Assembly: GCA_016720825.1 (NCBI GenBank)
Contig: JADKJV010000008.1
Location: forward strand, 177,528 to 241,527
Direction: 5' to 3'
Length of the DNA stretch: 64,000 nucleotides
Source: Chitinophagaceae bacterium
GTDB taxonomy: Bacteria; Bacteroidota; Bacteroidia; Chitinophagales; Chitinophagaceae
Made by a program: the position numbers and the translations under genes. Position 1 is the stretch's first letter; every line of letters begins with the position of its first letter. This document shows, piece after piece, positions 1-9,665 of this stretch. Below the pieces are notes generated by a model, which was not told where the DNA came from, did not search any database, and was given only the letters and a program-made list of their open reading frames with translations.

Positions 1-2
1 CC

Positions 3-68
3 TATATCCTGAAACTGGTTTCGGGCACCGGACAAATCCTCGGCACCGGGAAATTTGTGGTGCAATAA
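3..68 (+). CDS. C-terminal end of a T9SS-sorted secreted protein (partial)
   Basis: Only the last 21 codons and the TAA stop are inside the window. The reading frame ends YILKLVSGTGQILGTGKFVVQ-like: short beta-strand residues followed by GTGKFVV, the usual ending of the type A Por/T9SS C-terminal sorting domain that directs Bacteroidota proteins across the outer membrane. The rest of the protein lies left of the window, so its function cannot be told. It reads in the same direction as the next T9SS cargo gene and may be a related exported protein. Confidence 0.6.
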   Translation, partial: YILKLVSGTGQILGTGKFVVQ

Positions 69-269
69 TCAAAATCAATTTTTTGTTAGCCAATCCCTGA
101 AGGGAATGTGGATAAGTACGTCCATTCTCTTTTCTTCATGATAAGTTAATGACGCAATTTTGCAGTTGGCCGGATTTTCCGGCAGTTTTGGCCTCTGATC
201 CATTCCTCCTGATTAACTCCACCATTAACCGGCGATCTTCATTTTTATTCTATCATTAAAACCGTTGCA

Positions 270-3200
270 ATGCGAAAAATTTACTTTTCACTGCTGACAC
301 TTATTTGTTTTTTACAGGCTGGTGCACAAACAACACACAGGCCGCAGGCTGCTCTTACTCCTGGGAATATTGTTGTTTACCGTGTGGGGATGGATCTGCA
401 GCATTAACAAATGCGGCGACTGCAGCATTTATTGATGAGTATACGACTGCTGGTACATTAGTTCAGTCTATACCTTTGCCTACTGCTACATCAGGACTTA
501 ATAAGAGAATTACATGCTCAGGAACTGCCACATCAGAGGGGCTCATAACGCGTTCTGCAGATAAGCAGTATGTAGTTGTTACAGGGTATGATGCAGCATT
601 AGCTACAGCTTCAGTTGCAGGTTCTGCATCAGTACTCATTAATAGGGTTGTAGGTCGAATAGCAAGTGATGGAACAATTGACGCTACAACTGCATTAACA
701 GATTACTCAACAGGCAGCAATCCGCGCTCTGTTACCTCAACTAATGGTACTGAATTTTGGGTAACTGGCGGGGCAGGGGGGCCTAGATATGCAACATTAG
801 GTTCAACTACATCAGTTCAAATTAGTACTGGCTCTACGAATATCAGGCAAACAAATATTTTCAACAGCCAACTGTATATGACTACTGCTTCCGGAACCAT
901 AAGGTTAGCCACTATCGGAACAGGTTTGCCAACAACGGCGGGTCAAACAATCACAAACCTCCCTGGTTTTCCAACTGCAGGTGGTAGCCCATATGGTTTT
1001 TTCTTTGCAGATCTTGATGCGGGTGTGTCTGGTGCCGATGTGGTTTATGTCGCTGATGATGGTGGAGGAACCGGATTTCAGAAATATTCACTGGTTGGTG
1101 GTGTATGGACTTTAAACGGTAATATAGCAGTTACAGGAAATGCTCTTCGTTCAATTACAGCGACTGTTACTGGTTCTAACGTTACTCTCTATGGAGTTAA
1201 TGGTACATCAATTGTTTCCATTACAGATATTGGCGGCTATAATGCCGCAATATCTGGCACTGTAACAACTCTTGTAGCTGCTCCTGCTAATACTGCTTTT
1301 AGAGGGATCGCATTTGCCCCTGAGGCATTATCAAGCCCAGTAATTTCTGTATCACCTGGTTCTTTGTCTGGATATGTTACCCAACTGGCTACTCCTTCCA
1401 CTTCACAGACATTCAGCGTAACTGCTTCCAACCTCAGTCCTTCAAACGGAACACTCACTGTTACTTCAAGTTCACCTGCTAATATTGAAGTATCACCTGA
1501 TGGTTCAACCTGGACTGGTTCTTACAGTACACTCGCTTATACAGGTGGTGGTATTTCTTCACCCGGTACTACGGTTTATGTAAGACTGACCGGTGCTACT
1601 GCAGGTCCTGTTACTGGTACAGTAACTGTTTCCGGTGGTACAGCATCAAATGCCAATGTGAATATTACAGGGGCTGTTATCCAGAATTATTATTCCAAAG
1701 CAGCAGGCAGCCTTGCAGCACCAGCTACCTGGGGTACTGTTGCAGATGGCAGTGGTTCTGCACCTGTAAACTTTACAGCGGATGGACAGATTTTCATTGT
1801 TGCCAACAGGGCCAGTACCACACTCGATGCTAACTGGACCGTTTCAGGCGGCAGTTCTAAAATAGTAGTAGGTAATGGCGTTGCAGCTACAGAGTTCGTA
1901 ATCCCCAATACTTTTACTGTAACGGGTACAACCGATGTGGCCAATAACGGCACACTGCGACTGGAGAATACAACCCTGCCAACGCTGGGTGCACTCGCAA
2001 CCGGAAGCACCGTGAATTATGCACAGGCCGTAGCTGCCAATGCAAACGCCGGCACTTACTATAACCTGGTATTGACCGGTTCCACTAAAAAATTATCAGC
2101 AGGAACAACGACTGTCAACGGTAATTTCACATTGGATAACGTAACTGATTTCAACGGTGCAGCTTCACCTTTCTCTACACTCAGTCTCGCCGGTAATTTA
2201 AATATGATCAATGGTTCCACTTTTGAAACCGGAGCCACCGGTGATGCCAACAGGCTTACACTGGCGCTGACCGGTTCAGGAACACAAACACTCGGTGACG
2301 GTACCATTCGTGTTTTCCGTCTTCAAACTGCAGCAGTTCCTGTAACTACATTGAACATACAGCTCGGCGCATCTACAAACTTAGTACTGGGTAATCCTTC
2401 CAGCGGTGGTTTAAACCTGCTGCAGAATACACATACACTCAGTATCGGTTCAGGTACACTGACGATTACTTTATCTGGTTTCTTCAGTGCTACCAATATT
2501 GGTACGATCACCGGTGGCAATACATCCAACCTCGTGGTTGATAAAACAAGCGGTGGTACAGGAATCGGATCAGTAAGTTTCACTGCCGGTTCACAAACAC
2601 TGAATAACTTCAGCTATAATGCAGCCGGTACAGGTTCAAATAACCTTACACTCGGTTCACCGCTTACTGTAAATGGTACGCTGACACTCACTGCAGGTAA
2701 TATTGCACTCGGTGCCAATAACCTGGCTGTTGCAGCACTCAGTGGTGGTTCTGCCACTTCATACATTGCTACCACAGGAGCCGGTGCATTCACCTTGCCA
2801 AATATTGGCAGTACACCGGTTGTATTCCCTGTAGGGCCAAGCACCACACTGTATCATCCGGCAACGATTACCAATACCGGTACCGTAGATAATTTCTCTG
2901 TAAAAGTGGCATCAGCCGCTCCTCCTTGCTCCCCGGCAGCCCAAAGCGTAACTGCCACCTGGGAAATCAGTGAAGCTGTAGCAGGTGGTTCTAACTGCGC
3001 GCTGTCACTGGACTTTACCGGTGCCGCCATCGGAGCAGGATTTGCCCCTTCGGGCGCACAGGTTGTGCATTGCAACGGTGCTGTTTCTGATTATCACAAT
3101 GGTACCGTAACAGGTACTGTTGCTGCAGGTTCAGGCTTTACCAGTTTCTCACCCATTGGTATCAGCAATGATATCGTGGTACTGCCTGTAAGCTTTACAA

Positions 3201-3736
3201 CAGTAAAAGCCAGCCAGCTGGGTTCTGCTGTAAAAGTTGACTGGACCAATGCGACCGAATCAGGCGTTCAGCAATACATTGTTGAAAGATCTGCTGATGG
3301 TTCTTCATTCAGCACTCTGGGCAACCAGGCTGCTTTAGGAAATAACAACAGCCGTATGTCTTATGTATATACTGATGCTGCCCCTGTAAACGGAACCGGT
3401 TATTACCGCATCCGTGCAATCATGATCAATGGCACAGAAAAATACAGTGCAGTTGTCAGGGTTAATACCAAAGCAAACGCTGAAACACTCACCGTATATC
3501 CCAACCCTGTAACAGGTGGCCAGTTCTCCCTGCAACTCGGTGGTTATGCCAAAGGAATCTACCAGGTACGCCTCACCAACGCTGCCGGCCAGCTGGTTTA
3601 TACCCGCGCCATCAGCCACAATGGTGGTTCAGCTACAGAAAGCATCCAGCTTCCTGCAACTGTTCAGCCTGGTCTTTATACACTGGAACTGATTTCTACA
3701 GAACAAAAATGGACCAAGTCACTGTTGGTTAAGTAA
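270..3736 (+). CDS. Large T9SS-secreted adhesin/autotransporter-like protein, apparent frameshift near the N-terminus
   Basis: The best start is ATG 270, which gives a signal peptide (MRKIYFSLLTLICFLQAGAQ). That frame hits a stop at about 405. The downstream frame, open to 3736, continues the same protein if one G is restored in the GGGG run at 386-389: NIVVYRVG joins DGSAALTNAATAAF. The reconstructed protein is about 1,155 residues. After an N-terminal region that looks like a beta-propeller come low-complexity Ser/Thr/Gly beta-repeats, an FN3-like region (VKVDWTNATESGVQQYIVERSADG), and a type A T9SS sorting domain beginning LTVYPNPVTGGQFSLQ and ending KWTKSLLVK. It is predicted to be exported and held at or released from the cell surface. 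The ligand or role is unknown. The shift may be a sequencing error. Confidence 0.75.
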
Positions 3737-3756
3737 TATCAGCAGTTGATATAATT

Positions 3757-3794
3757 AGAAAAGCGGATCATTTATATGATCCGCTTTTCTTTTA
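3757..3794 (+). terminator. Rho-independent terminator after the T9SS gene
   Basis: A perfect 14-bp stem, AGAAAAGCGGATCA (3757-3770) pairing with TGATCCGCTTTTCT (3777-3790), has a 6-nt loop and is followed by T-rich sequence. It sits 20 nt after the stop codon. Confidence 0.9.
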
Positions 3795-3832
3795 TATTAA
3801 ATTCCAAATAACAAATCACAAATTCCAAACTC

Positions 3833-3881
3833 TTCACTTTGTGGTCTTTGTTATCCTTTGTGCACTTTGTGGTAAAAAAAA
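3833..3881. repeat. CTTTGTG-type intergenic repeat, single arm
   Basis: Copies of the words CTTTGTG and CACTTTGTGGTAA occur here as one arm only. On the minus strand it reads TTTTTTTTACCACAAAG and starts within a few bases of the stop of the VIT transporter gene. The same words form full hairpins elsewhere in the window. Confidence 0.75.
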
Positions 3882-3883
3882 GG

Positions 3884-4603
3884 CTATCCTTCTATCAACT
3901 TCGCAACTCCAAACGCCGCACCCGCCGCTGCCGCACCAATCATCATCACCCTGAACGCACCCCACCAAACATTCACTCCCGTCATTTTGCTTTTGAAGAA
4001 CCCAAAAATGAATAAACAGATCAGCGTTACAATCACTGACAGTTTCAACCCGTCCAGCGGTGTATCCACAAAGAAATAGGGGCTGAGGGGAATAATGCCA
4101 CCTACAATATAAGAGAACCCGATATTGAGTGCTGATTTGCGCGCTCTTTTGGGATCGGGTTTGTCGAGTCCCAGTTCATATTTCATCATGAAATCAACCC
4201 AGTTCTTTTTATCACGTGCAATTTCTTCTGTGGCTTTATCCTGCAGTTCCGGACTCAGTCCGATATTGGCAAAAAACTCTTTGGTTTCCGCGATCTCCCT
4301 GTCACGGAGATTATCCACTTCGTAATATTCCCTTCTTTCTTCGCTGTTGTAATGATCCTGTTCAGTCTTACCGGCCAGGTAGCCACCCAGTCCCATGGCA
4401 ATGGAACCCGCTGCAATTTCTGCAATACCCGCGATGATGATAATGCTCGTGCCATCTGCACCAACCGCACCGCTTAATCCCGCTGCGAGGGCAAAGGGAA
4501 CGGTGAGACCATCACTCATACCGATTACAATATCTCTCAGCATTTCGCTGCTCTGTAAATGTTCTTCTGTGTGAATGGGTTCGTGGTGCAGGTGTGTATC
4601 CAT
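3884..4603 (-). CDS. VIT1/CCC1-family iron/manganese transporter
   Basis: A 239-residue integral membrane protein of the VIT1/CCC1 family, which moves Fe2+ or Mn2+ across membranes. The start of the family domain is clear (LRDIVIGMSDGLTVPFALAAGLSG). It is followed by a second hydrophobic segment, a cytosolic acidic/charged insert of about 85 residues (TEQDHYNSEERREYYEVDN...) typical of the metal-binding domain between TM2 and TM3, and three C-terminal membrane segments. The His-rich N-terminus (MDTHLHHEPIHTEEH) may bind metal. It stands alone; its 3' end abuts a CTTTGTG repeat. Family assignment is firm; metal specificity is not visible. Confidence 0.9.
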   Translation of the reverse strand: MDTHLHHEPIHTEEHLQSSEMLRDIVIGMSDGLTVPFALAAGLSGAVGADGTSIIIIAGIAEIAAGSIAMGLGGYLAGKTEQDHYNSEERREYYEVDNLRDREIAETKEFFANIGLSPELQDKATEEIARDKKNWVDFMMKYELGLDKPDPKRARKSALNIGFSYIVGGIIPLSPYFFVDTPLDGLKLSVIVTLICLFIFGFFKSKMTGVNVWWGAFRVMMIGAAAAGAAFGVAKLIEG

Positions 4604-4677
4604 AATGAAGGGGTTGGGGGCAAATGTCGGGAAAATAATCCTGTAAAAGAAAGACTACTGATTGGGAGAATACAGAA

Positions 4678-4799
4678 CCACCCTCCTTCGCTTCGCTTCG
4701 GCGGGCAGGCAACGTACACAAAGAAAATACACAAGGTTCACAAAGTATTCACCCTTGCGTCCTTTGTGTATTCACTTTGTGCCCTTTGTGGTAAAAATT
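4678..4799. repeat. Composite repeat: GCCTGCCCGCCGAAGCG element plus CTTTGTG hairpin
   Basis: The first part (about 4680-4711) is the GC-rich word CTTCGCTTCGGCGGGCAGGC. The second (about 4714-4797) is an imperfect inverted repeat of ACACAAAG/CTTTGTG units ending CTTTGTGGTAAAAATTTT. It lies in the 198-bp gap between the 5' end of the VIT gene and the 3' end of the ornithine aminotransferase gene. Read on the minus strand it begins about 6 nt after the TAA of the latter. Confidence 0.8.
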
Positions 4800-4802
4800 T
4801 TA

Positions 4803-6038
4803 TTATTTCAGACAATCTAAGGATTTCCCGATGATCTCCACCGATTCCATGATTTGTTTATAATTGATCACCAGCGGCGGTGCAAACCTGATTTTATCTC
4901 CATGCGTCGGTTTTGCCAGCAACCCGTTTTCTTTCAGTTCGAGGCAGAGTTTCCATGCCGCATCCGGGTCTTCATGTTTAATAACGATTGCATTCAGCAA
5001 CCCTTTGCCACGGATCGTTTTTATAAAAGGTGATTTGAGTTTAGCCAGTTCCGTGCGCAGCAATTCTCCCATTTGCGTGGCATTAATATCCATGTTCTCA
5101 TCTTTCAGTACCTGCAATGCCATCATGGATGTGGCGCAGGCGAGGGGATTGCCGCCATACGTGGAACCATGTTCACCGGGTTTGATGGTAAGCATAATTT
5201 CATCACTGGCCAACACCACACTCACGGGCATCATACCACCGCTGAGTGCTTTACCAAGGATCAGTATATCTGGCTTTACATTTTCATGATCACAGGCGAG
5301 GATTCGTCCGGTACGTGCCAGACCGGTTTGTATTTCATCCGCCATGAATAATACGTTGGCTTTTTCACAGAGTGATTTGGCCTGCATCAGGTAACCTTCA
5401 TCCGGCACCACCACACCGGCTTCACCCTGGATAGGTTCAAACAGGAAACCCGCTACGTTGGGATCTTCCAAAGCTTTGGCTAGTGCATGGATATCGTTAA
5501 AGGGAATCGATTTAAAACCGGGGGTAAAAGGACCGAAGCCTTCTTTGGCAGAAGGATCGGAACTGAATGAAATGATCGTACTCGTACGTCCGTGGAAATT
5601 ACCCTCGCATACTACAATCACTGCTTTGTTTGATTCAATCCCTTTTACCTGGTAGGCCCATTTGCGGCAGAGTTTGATAGCTGTTTCAACAGCTTCGGCA
5701 CCGGTATTCATCGGTAATACTTTATCGTAACCGAAATAACCGGTAATGTATCTCGCGAAATCGCCCAGCAGGTCGTTATGAAATGCACGGCTTGTCAGCG
5801 TCAGTTTCTGCGCCTGCCTGATAAATGCTTCCATGATCCGCGGGTGGCAATGCCCCTGGTTCACGGCAGAATAGCCACTGAGGTAATCAAAATATTTTTT
5901 GCCATCCACATCCCAGAGATATACACCTTCGCCTTTTTCAAGGACGACAGGTATTGGATGGTAATTGTGTGCACCGTATTGTTCTTCGAGTGCTAAGTAT
6001 TTGGCGGTCTTTGCTGATGTGTTTAAGTTGACTGACAT
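4803..6038 (-). CDS. rocD: Ornithine aminotransferase
   Basis: A 411-residue PLP enzyme that converts ornithine plus 2-oxoglutarate to glutamate-5-semialdehyde and glutamate. The start is taken at ATG 6038 (MSVNLNTSAKTAKYLALEEQYGAHNYHP), which matches the family N-terminus; an upstream in-frame ATG-like extension is repeat-derived sequence. Visible hallmarks are NTGAEAVETAIKLCRKW, EGNFHGRTSTIISFSSD, the PLP aspartate in FMADEIQTGLARTG, the lysine in DILILGKALSGGMMPVS, and HGSTYGGNPLACA. It fits with the arginase gene at 46644-47591 as the second step of arginine breakdown, although the two genes are not adjacent. A promoter and a short leader ORF lie upstream. Confidence 0.95.
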   Translation of the reverse strand: MSVNLNTSAKTAKYLALEEQYGAHNYHPIPVVLEKGEGVYLWDVDGKKYFDYLSGYSAVNQGHCHPRIMEAFIRQAQKLTLTSRAFHNDLLGDFARYITGYFGYDKVLPMNTGAEAVETAIKLCRKWAYQVKGIESNKAVIVVCEGNFHGRTSTIISFSSDPSAKEGFGPFTPGFKSIPFNDIHALAKALEDPNVAGFLFEPIQGEAGVVVPDEGYLMQAKSLCEKANVLFMADEIQTGLARTGRILACDHENVKPDILILGKALSGGMMPVSVVLASDEIMLTIKPGEHGSTYGGNPLACATSMMALQVLKDENMDINATQMGELLRTELAKLKSPFIKTIRGKGLLNAIVIKHEDPDAAWKLCLELKENGLLAKPTHGDKIRFAPPLVINYKQIMESVEIIGKSLDCLK

Positions 6039-6088
6039 AAACAGGGAGTTTAATAATTGAGAATTGAAAATGGATAATTGAGAATGAG

Positions 6089-6106
6089 GCGACCGGATGC
6101 GGTCGC
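6089..6106 (-). promoter_or_regulatory. Hairpin in the rocD leader
   Basis: A perfect 7-bp stem, GCGACCG / CGGTCGC, has a 4-nt loop and lies between the leader ORF stop and the rocD start. There is no T-tract, so it is not a plain terminator. It could be a transcript-processing or translation-control element. Confidence 0.4.
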
Positions 6107-6114
6107 AGGATTGA

Positions 6115-6186
6115 TTATCCTCGATGGTTGAGCAGGTCAAGATTCTGCTGCAGGAAATAGACGATCTGTTTATTCAGTGTTGTCAT
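6115..6186 (-). CDS. Possible 23-codon leader ORF upstream of rocD
   Basis: Starting at ATG 6186, only about 10 nt after the -7 box at 6196-6203, a short frame encodes 23 residues (MTTLNKQIVYFLQQNLD... ending LLNHRG) and stops at 6115. If transcription starts about 6 nt after the -7 box, the message would be nearly leaderless here. The composition (several Leu, Gln, Asn; no Arg run) does not reveal a classic attenuation peptide. There is no homology evidence, so this is a candidate only. Confidence 0.3.
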   Translation of the reverse strand: MTTLNKQIVYFLQQNLDLLNHRG

Positions 6187-6195
6187 GAATGAATA

Positions 6196-6226
6196 CAAAT
6201 TTACGATTTTTTCCCCGCATGCCCAA
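6196..6226 (-). promoter_or_regulatory. Bacteroidota-type promoter for rocD
   Basis: On the minus strand there is a -33 TTG (6226-6224), a 20-nt spacer, and a -7 TAAATTTG (6203-6196). This matches the TTTG / TAnnTTTG consensus of the Bacteroidota primary sigma factor. It lies about 160 nt upstream of rocD. Confidence 0.55.
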
Positions 6227-6269
6227 GCAGGCTACCCGGATGTGTGTAGTGTACTGATTCTGATCAGGT

Positions 6270-7091
6270 TCAGGGTATCTGAATCGTCCTGGTAAAAAAA
6301 GAAGAAGGGAAAACGGGCAAGGGCGGTGCTTCATTGTAAATACCATAAACGGTACTGCCGCTGCCGGTCATGGATGCATACAAGGCCCCGTTTTTATACA
6401 ACAGGTTCCTGAGTGCCTCAATTTCCGGATGTGAAGGAAAAACAGATGCTTCAAAATCATTCTTCAGCTTGTCTTTCCATGACCCGGGTTCAGCTTTGAT
6501 TATTTCTGCAAGTGGAATTACTGTTTCGGAAGGCTGGATACCGGCAAAAGCTTCCCGGGTGCTGATATGTATACCGGGATTGATGATCATGATATATTTC
6601 CCGGACAGATTTACTGCAATGGGTTCCAGGATTTCACCGCGGCCGGTAACCAGGCAAGGCGTGTTGTATATAAAGAAAGGGCAGTCGCTGCCAAGCATTG
6701 CTGCATAGTGTACCAGTTGTTCACGGTTCAGCGCCAGTCCCCCCAGGTTGCTGATCATTTGCAATGCATAAGCCCCGTCGGCACTGCCTGCGCCCAAACC
6801 GGCTCCGGGTGGAATCATTTTATGCAGGTGCATTTTCACCGGAATGAGGGAGGGGAAATCTTTTTTCAGAAGCTGCCAGGCTTTCACACAAATATTATCA
6901 TCCAGGTTGCCGGGAACAGGAATACCAGAAATAGAAAACTGAACTGATTTGCCGGAAGGATCAGGAATGATTTCAAGAATATCGTGAATGGGCAGGGGAA
7001 AGAAAACAGATTGTATATCGTGGAAACCATCAGTCCGCTTGCGGATGACCTGCAGGCCGAGGTTGATCTTTACAGGGGGAAAATAAATCAC
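6270..7091 (-). CDS. ispE: 4-diphosphocytidyl-2-C-methyl-D-erythritol kinase
   Basis: A 273-residue GHMP-superfamily kinase of the MEP isoprenoid pathway. It phosphorylates CDP-methylerythritol at the 2-OH using ATP. The N-terminal substrate-binding strand (FPPVKINLGLQVIRKRTDGFHDI) and the GHMP ATP loop (PPGAGLGAGSADGA) are intact. The late GHMP motif appears as YASMTGSGSTVYGIY. The start codon at 7091 is GTG. It is the only MEP-pathway gene in the window and stands between rocD and a DUF151 gene on the same strand. Confidence 0.95.
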   Translation of the reverse strand: MIYFPPVKINLGLQVIRKRTDGFHDIQSVFFPLPIHDILEIIPDPSGKSVQFSISGIPVPGNLDDNICVKAWQLLKKDFPSLIPVKMHLHKMIPPGAGLGAGSADGAYALQMISNLGGLALNREQLVHYAAMLGSDCPFFIYNTPCLVTGRGEILEPIAVNLSGKYIMIINPGIHISTREAFAGIQPSETVIPLAEIIKAEPGSWKDKLKNDFEASVFPSHPEIEALRNLLYKNGALYASMTGSGSTVYGIYNEAPPLPVFPSSFFTRTIQIP

Positions 7092-7138
7092 CGGCAGCGG
7101 TTAAGGATTACAAAATGGAATGACTGTACAGGGAAGTC

Positions 7139-7744
7139 TCAGCTTTTCTTGCGGCGGCTGTTGATTTCATCCCGGATCGCAATGGCGCGGATATAATCTT
7201 CGTTGTCCAGCACTTCGTTCAGCAGGGTGTTCAGTTCTTCGAGGCTCATCGTTTTGAGGTCATCATGGGCACCGGTTTTTTCATCTTCCACCATCACTTC
7301 CTGTTTGGCTTTTTTCTTTTTACCGGTACCGGAATCTTCCATCAGGATACCTGCACTGTCCAGGATATTCTCGTACGTATAAACCGGGCAGCCAAAACGG
7401 ACGGCAAGGGCAATCGCATCGGAAGTCCGGGAATCAATTTCAATCGTATCGTTTTCGGTTGAACAAACCAGTTTGGAATAGAAAATACCTTCCTGCAGGT
7501 CGCAGATAATGATTTCAAGGAGGTCAATCGCGAAGGCATTCATGAAATTCTTCATCAGGTCGTGGGTGAGGGGCCGGCTGGGTTGCATTTTTTCAAGGGC
7601 CACAGCAATAGCCTGTGCTTCAAACCCGCCGATTACGATAGGCAGCCGGCGCAATCCGTTCACTTCACCTAATACAACAGCATAGGAATGGGTCTGCGTA
7701 ATGCTGTGTGAAAGGGCTACAATTTCCAGTTCTATCTTCTTCAT
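7139..7744 (-). CDS. DUF151 bifunctional nuclease family protein with C-terminal UVR motif
   Basis: A 201-residue protein. Residues about 1-130 form the BFN/DUF151 domain (LPIVIGGFEAQAIAVALEKM, then RTSDAIALAVRFGCPVY). After a Lys-rich linker, residues about 160-197 form a UvrB/UvrC-type helical motif (LEELNTLLNEVLDNEDYIRAIAIRDEI). BFN proteins have been described as nucleases with DNase and RNase activity; the UVR motif suggests a protein-protein contact. It stands 48 nt upstream of ispE on the same strand, so co-transcription is likely. The in vivo role is not known from sequence. Confidence 0.85.
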   Translation of the reverse strand: MKKIELEIVALSHSITQTHSYAVVLGEVNGLRRLPIVIGGFEAQAIAVALEKMQPSRPLTHDLMKNFMNAFAIDLLEIIICDLQEGIFYSKLVCSTENDTIEIDSRTSDAIALAVRFGCPVYTYENILDSAGILMEDSGTGKKKKAKQEVMVEDEKTGAHDDLKTMSLEELNTLLNEVLDNEDYIRAIAIRDEINSRRKKS

Positions 7745-7810
7745 AGATTATCCCACGAAACTAATGATTTTTAACTAATTGAAAACTGAGAAAACAGGGT
7801 CGTTTTTTAA

Positions 7811-7843
7811 TAAAAAAAAGGGGATACCGTTCTGGAATCCCCT
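7811..7843 (-). terminator. Terminator after etfA
   Basis: On the minus strand GGGGAT and ATCCCC pair (7842-7837 with 7825-7820), and a run of eight T follows. It lies 20 nt downstream of the etfA stop. Confidence 0.8.
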
Positions 7844-7861
7844 ATTGTATAATGATTATTA

Positions 7862-8827
7862 TCAGGCAGTTCCTTTCAGCTTTTTAATCGCTGCGGTCAT
7901 CTGGGGTACAACTTCAAAAGCATCGCCCACAATGCCATAATCGGCCGCCTTGAAGAAGGGGGCTTCCGGGTCTTTATTGATCACCACAATCACCTTGCTG
8001 CGGTTCACTCCGGCCAGGTGCTGGATGGCTCCTGAAATCCCGATGGCGATATACAAATTGGGGGCAATCGCAAAACCGGTTTGTCCCACGTGCTCATTAT
8101 GCGGGCGCCAATGTGCATCTGCCACAGGGCGGCTGCAGGCCGTTGCCGCATGCAGGGCTTTGGCCAGGTCTTCCACGATACCCCAGTTTTCTGGGCCTTT
8201 CATACCACGGCCGGCACTGACCACGATTTCGGCTTCCGTCAGCACCACATCACCACTGGCTTTGCTGGTGTTGGTTACTTTCACTGAAGGTGCTCCGGGG
8301 CTAACTGCCATTTTTGTAACAGCAGCAGCAGCTCCGCCGGTTTTCACCGCATAGGCATTCGGGTTGAGTGCAATGATTTTAATATCGCTGTTTACTTTGA
8401 TATCGGCATACGCTTTTCCGGAGCATCCATTCCTGCGAACCACAAATCCATTGCTGGTATCGGGCCGGGCCACTGCACGCGCAATCAAACCGGCTTTAAG
8501 GCGGGCAGATAAACGGGGTGACAGGGCTTTGCCATTTACATTATTTGATAAAACCACTACGGTAGCGCCTGTACTGCCGGCTGCATCAGCTACCAGTTTC
8601 GCGAACATTTTTGCATCAAAATGGGCCAGGGCCGCATCATCTGCATGATGGATAGCGGTTACTCCGTACTGACCCAGGGCGGCCAGGTCTTCCGAAACAG
8701 GACCAGCCACAAATCCTTCCGCAGTTGTTCCAAGTTGGGCAGCCACAGCAGCACCATAAGAAATTGCTTCCAGGGAAGATTTTTTTACGTGGCCGTCGGC
8801 GGTATCGATATAAATTAAGACTGACAT
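7862..8827 (-). CDS. etfA: Electron transfer flavoprotein, alpha subunit
   Basis: A 321-residue FAD-binding subunit of ETF, the heterodimer that accepts electrons from acyl-CoA and related dehydrogenases. The C-terminal FAD domain is clear: VVSAGRGMKGPENWGIVEDLAKAL, then HVGQTGFAIAPNLYIAIGISGAIQHLAGV, then VVINKDPEAPFFKAADYGIVGDAFEVVP. It is encoded 50 nt after etfB on the same strand and ends before a strong terminator, so etfBA form an operon. The short N-terminal domain (MSVLIYIDTADG) is normal for the respiratory-type ETF. Confidence 0.95.
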   Translation of the reverse strand: MSVLIYIDTADGHVKKSSLEAISYGAAVAAQLGTTAEGFVAGPVSEDLAALGQYGVTAIHHADDAALAHFDAKMFAKLVADAAGSTGATVVVLSNNVNGKALSPRLSARLKAGLIARAVARPDTSNGFVVRRNGCSGKAYADIKVNSDIKIIALNPNAYAVKTGGAAAAVTKMAVSPGAPSVKVTNTSKASGDVVLTEAEIVVSAGRGMKGPENWGIVEDLAKALHAATACSRPVADAHWRPHNEHVGQTGFAIAPNLYIAIGISGAIQHLAGVNRSKVIVVINKDPEAPFFKAADYGIVGDAFEVVPQMTAAIKKLKGTA

Positions 8828-8877
8828 ATGAAATGTTGAATGTTGAGTTTTGAATTTTGAATGATCAGGACCCTTAG

Positions 8878-9618
8878 TTAGAATGCTTTTGCTTCTTCGT
8901 GTAAGAGGCGAACCAGTTCATCCACGTTATCGGGTGCCACGAGTTTAACGCCTGCTTTTGCAGGGGGCAGTCCAAATCCGGCAACGGAAGTGAGTGCATC
9001 TGCGGCAACGGGATCAACTACTTTCAGTGGTTTGGTACGGGCAGCCATAATACCGCGCATGTTGGGGATGCGGGCTTCAGACATTCCTTTCTGGCAGCTG
9101 ATCACCAGCGGGAGGGAAGCTTCACAGGTTTCTTCACCGCCTTCGATTTCACGGTTAACGGTAGCCGTTGTTCCGGCGATATCCAGTTTAGTGGCCAGTG
9201 AAATAAAGGGCTGGTCGAGCAATTCAGCAACCATACCGCCAATAGAAGCACCATTATAGTCAATGGTTTCCTTACCGGCCAGTACCAGGTCGTATCCGCC
9301 TTCTTTGGCAATGGCAGCGATCTGGGAAGCCACCTGGAAGCTATCCTGTGAGTCGAGGTTTACCCGGATGGCTTCATCACCACCGGCCAGGGCCTTGCGG
9401 ATGATGGGTTCTGTATCGGCTGCGCCAACGGTAATGAGGTGAATGACTGTTGAAGCATCGGCTTCTTTCAGCTCAATAGCCCTTACAAGTGCATACCATT
9501 CATCGTAGGGGTTAATGATCCACTGGACGCCATTCGCGTCGAATTTCGTGTTGTTATCGGTGAAGGCTATTTTTGCCGTGGTATCCGGCGTTTTACTGAT
9601 ACATACCAGAATCTTCAT
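8878..9618 (-). CDS. etfB: Electron transfer flavoprotein, beta subunit
   Basis: A 246-residue AMP-binding subunit of ETF. Characteristic segments are MKILVCISKTPDTTAKI at the N-terminus, NPYDEWYALVRAIELKE, the DLVLAGKETIDYNGASIGGMVAELL region, and MRGIMAARTKPLKVVDP, which contacts the alpha subunit. It is the first gene of the etfBA operon, preceded by a TATCTTTG -7 box on the minus strand. It is likely to serve beta-oxidation or amino-acid dehydrogenases encoded elsewhere. Confidence 0.95.
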   Translation of the reverse strand: MKILVCISKTPDTTAKIAFTDNNTKFDANGVQWIINPYDEWYALVRAIELKEADASTVIHLITVGAADTEPIIRKALAGGDEAIRVNLDSQDSFQVASQIAAIAKEGGYDLVLAGKETIDYNGASIGGMVAELLDQPFISLATKLDIAGTTATVNREIEGGEETCEASLPLVISCQKGMSEARIPNMRGIMAARTKPLKVVDPVAADALTSVAGFGLPPAKAGVKLVAPDNVDELVRLLHEEAKAF

Positions 9619-9665
9619 AATGTTATGTTGAGTGATTAATCAGATAGTTGTTTATGCAACTAAAG

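Noticed and set aside
6225..6285. TPP-riboswitch-like words (CTGAACCTGATCAG) at the 3' end of ispE
   Set aside because: Only the ACCTGATC word matches; the second conserved half (GCGNAGGGA type) is missing and part of the match is inside the ispE coding end.
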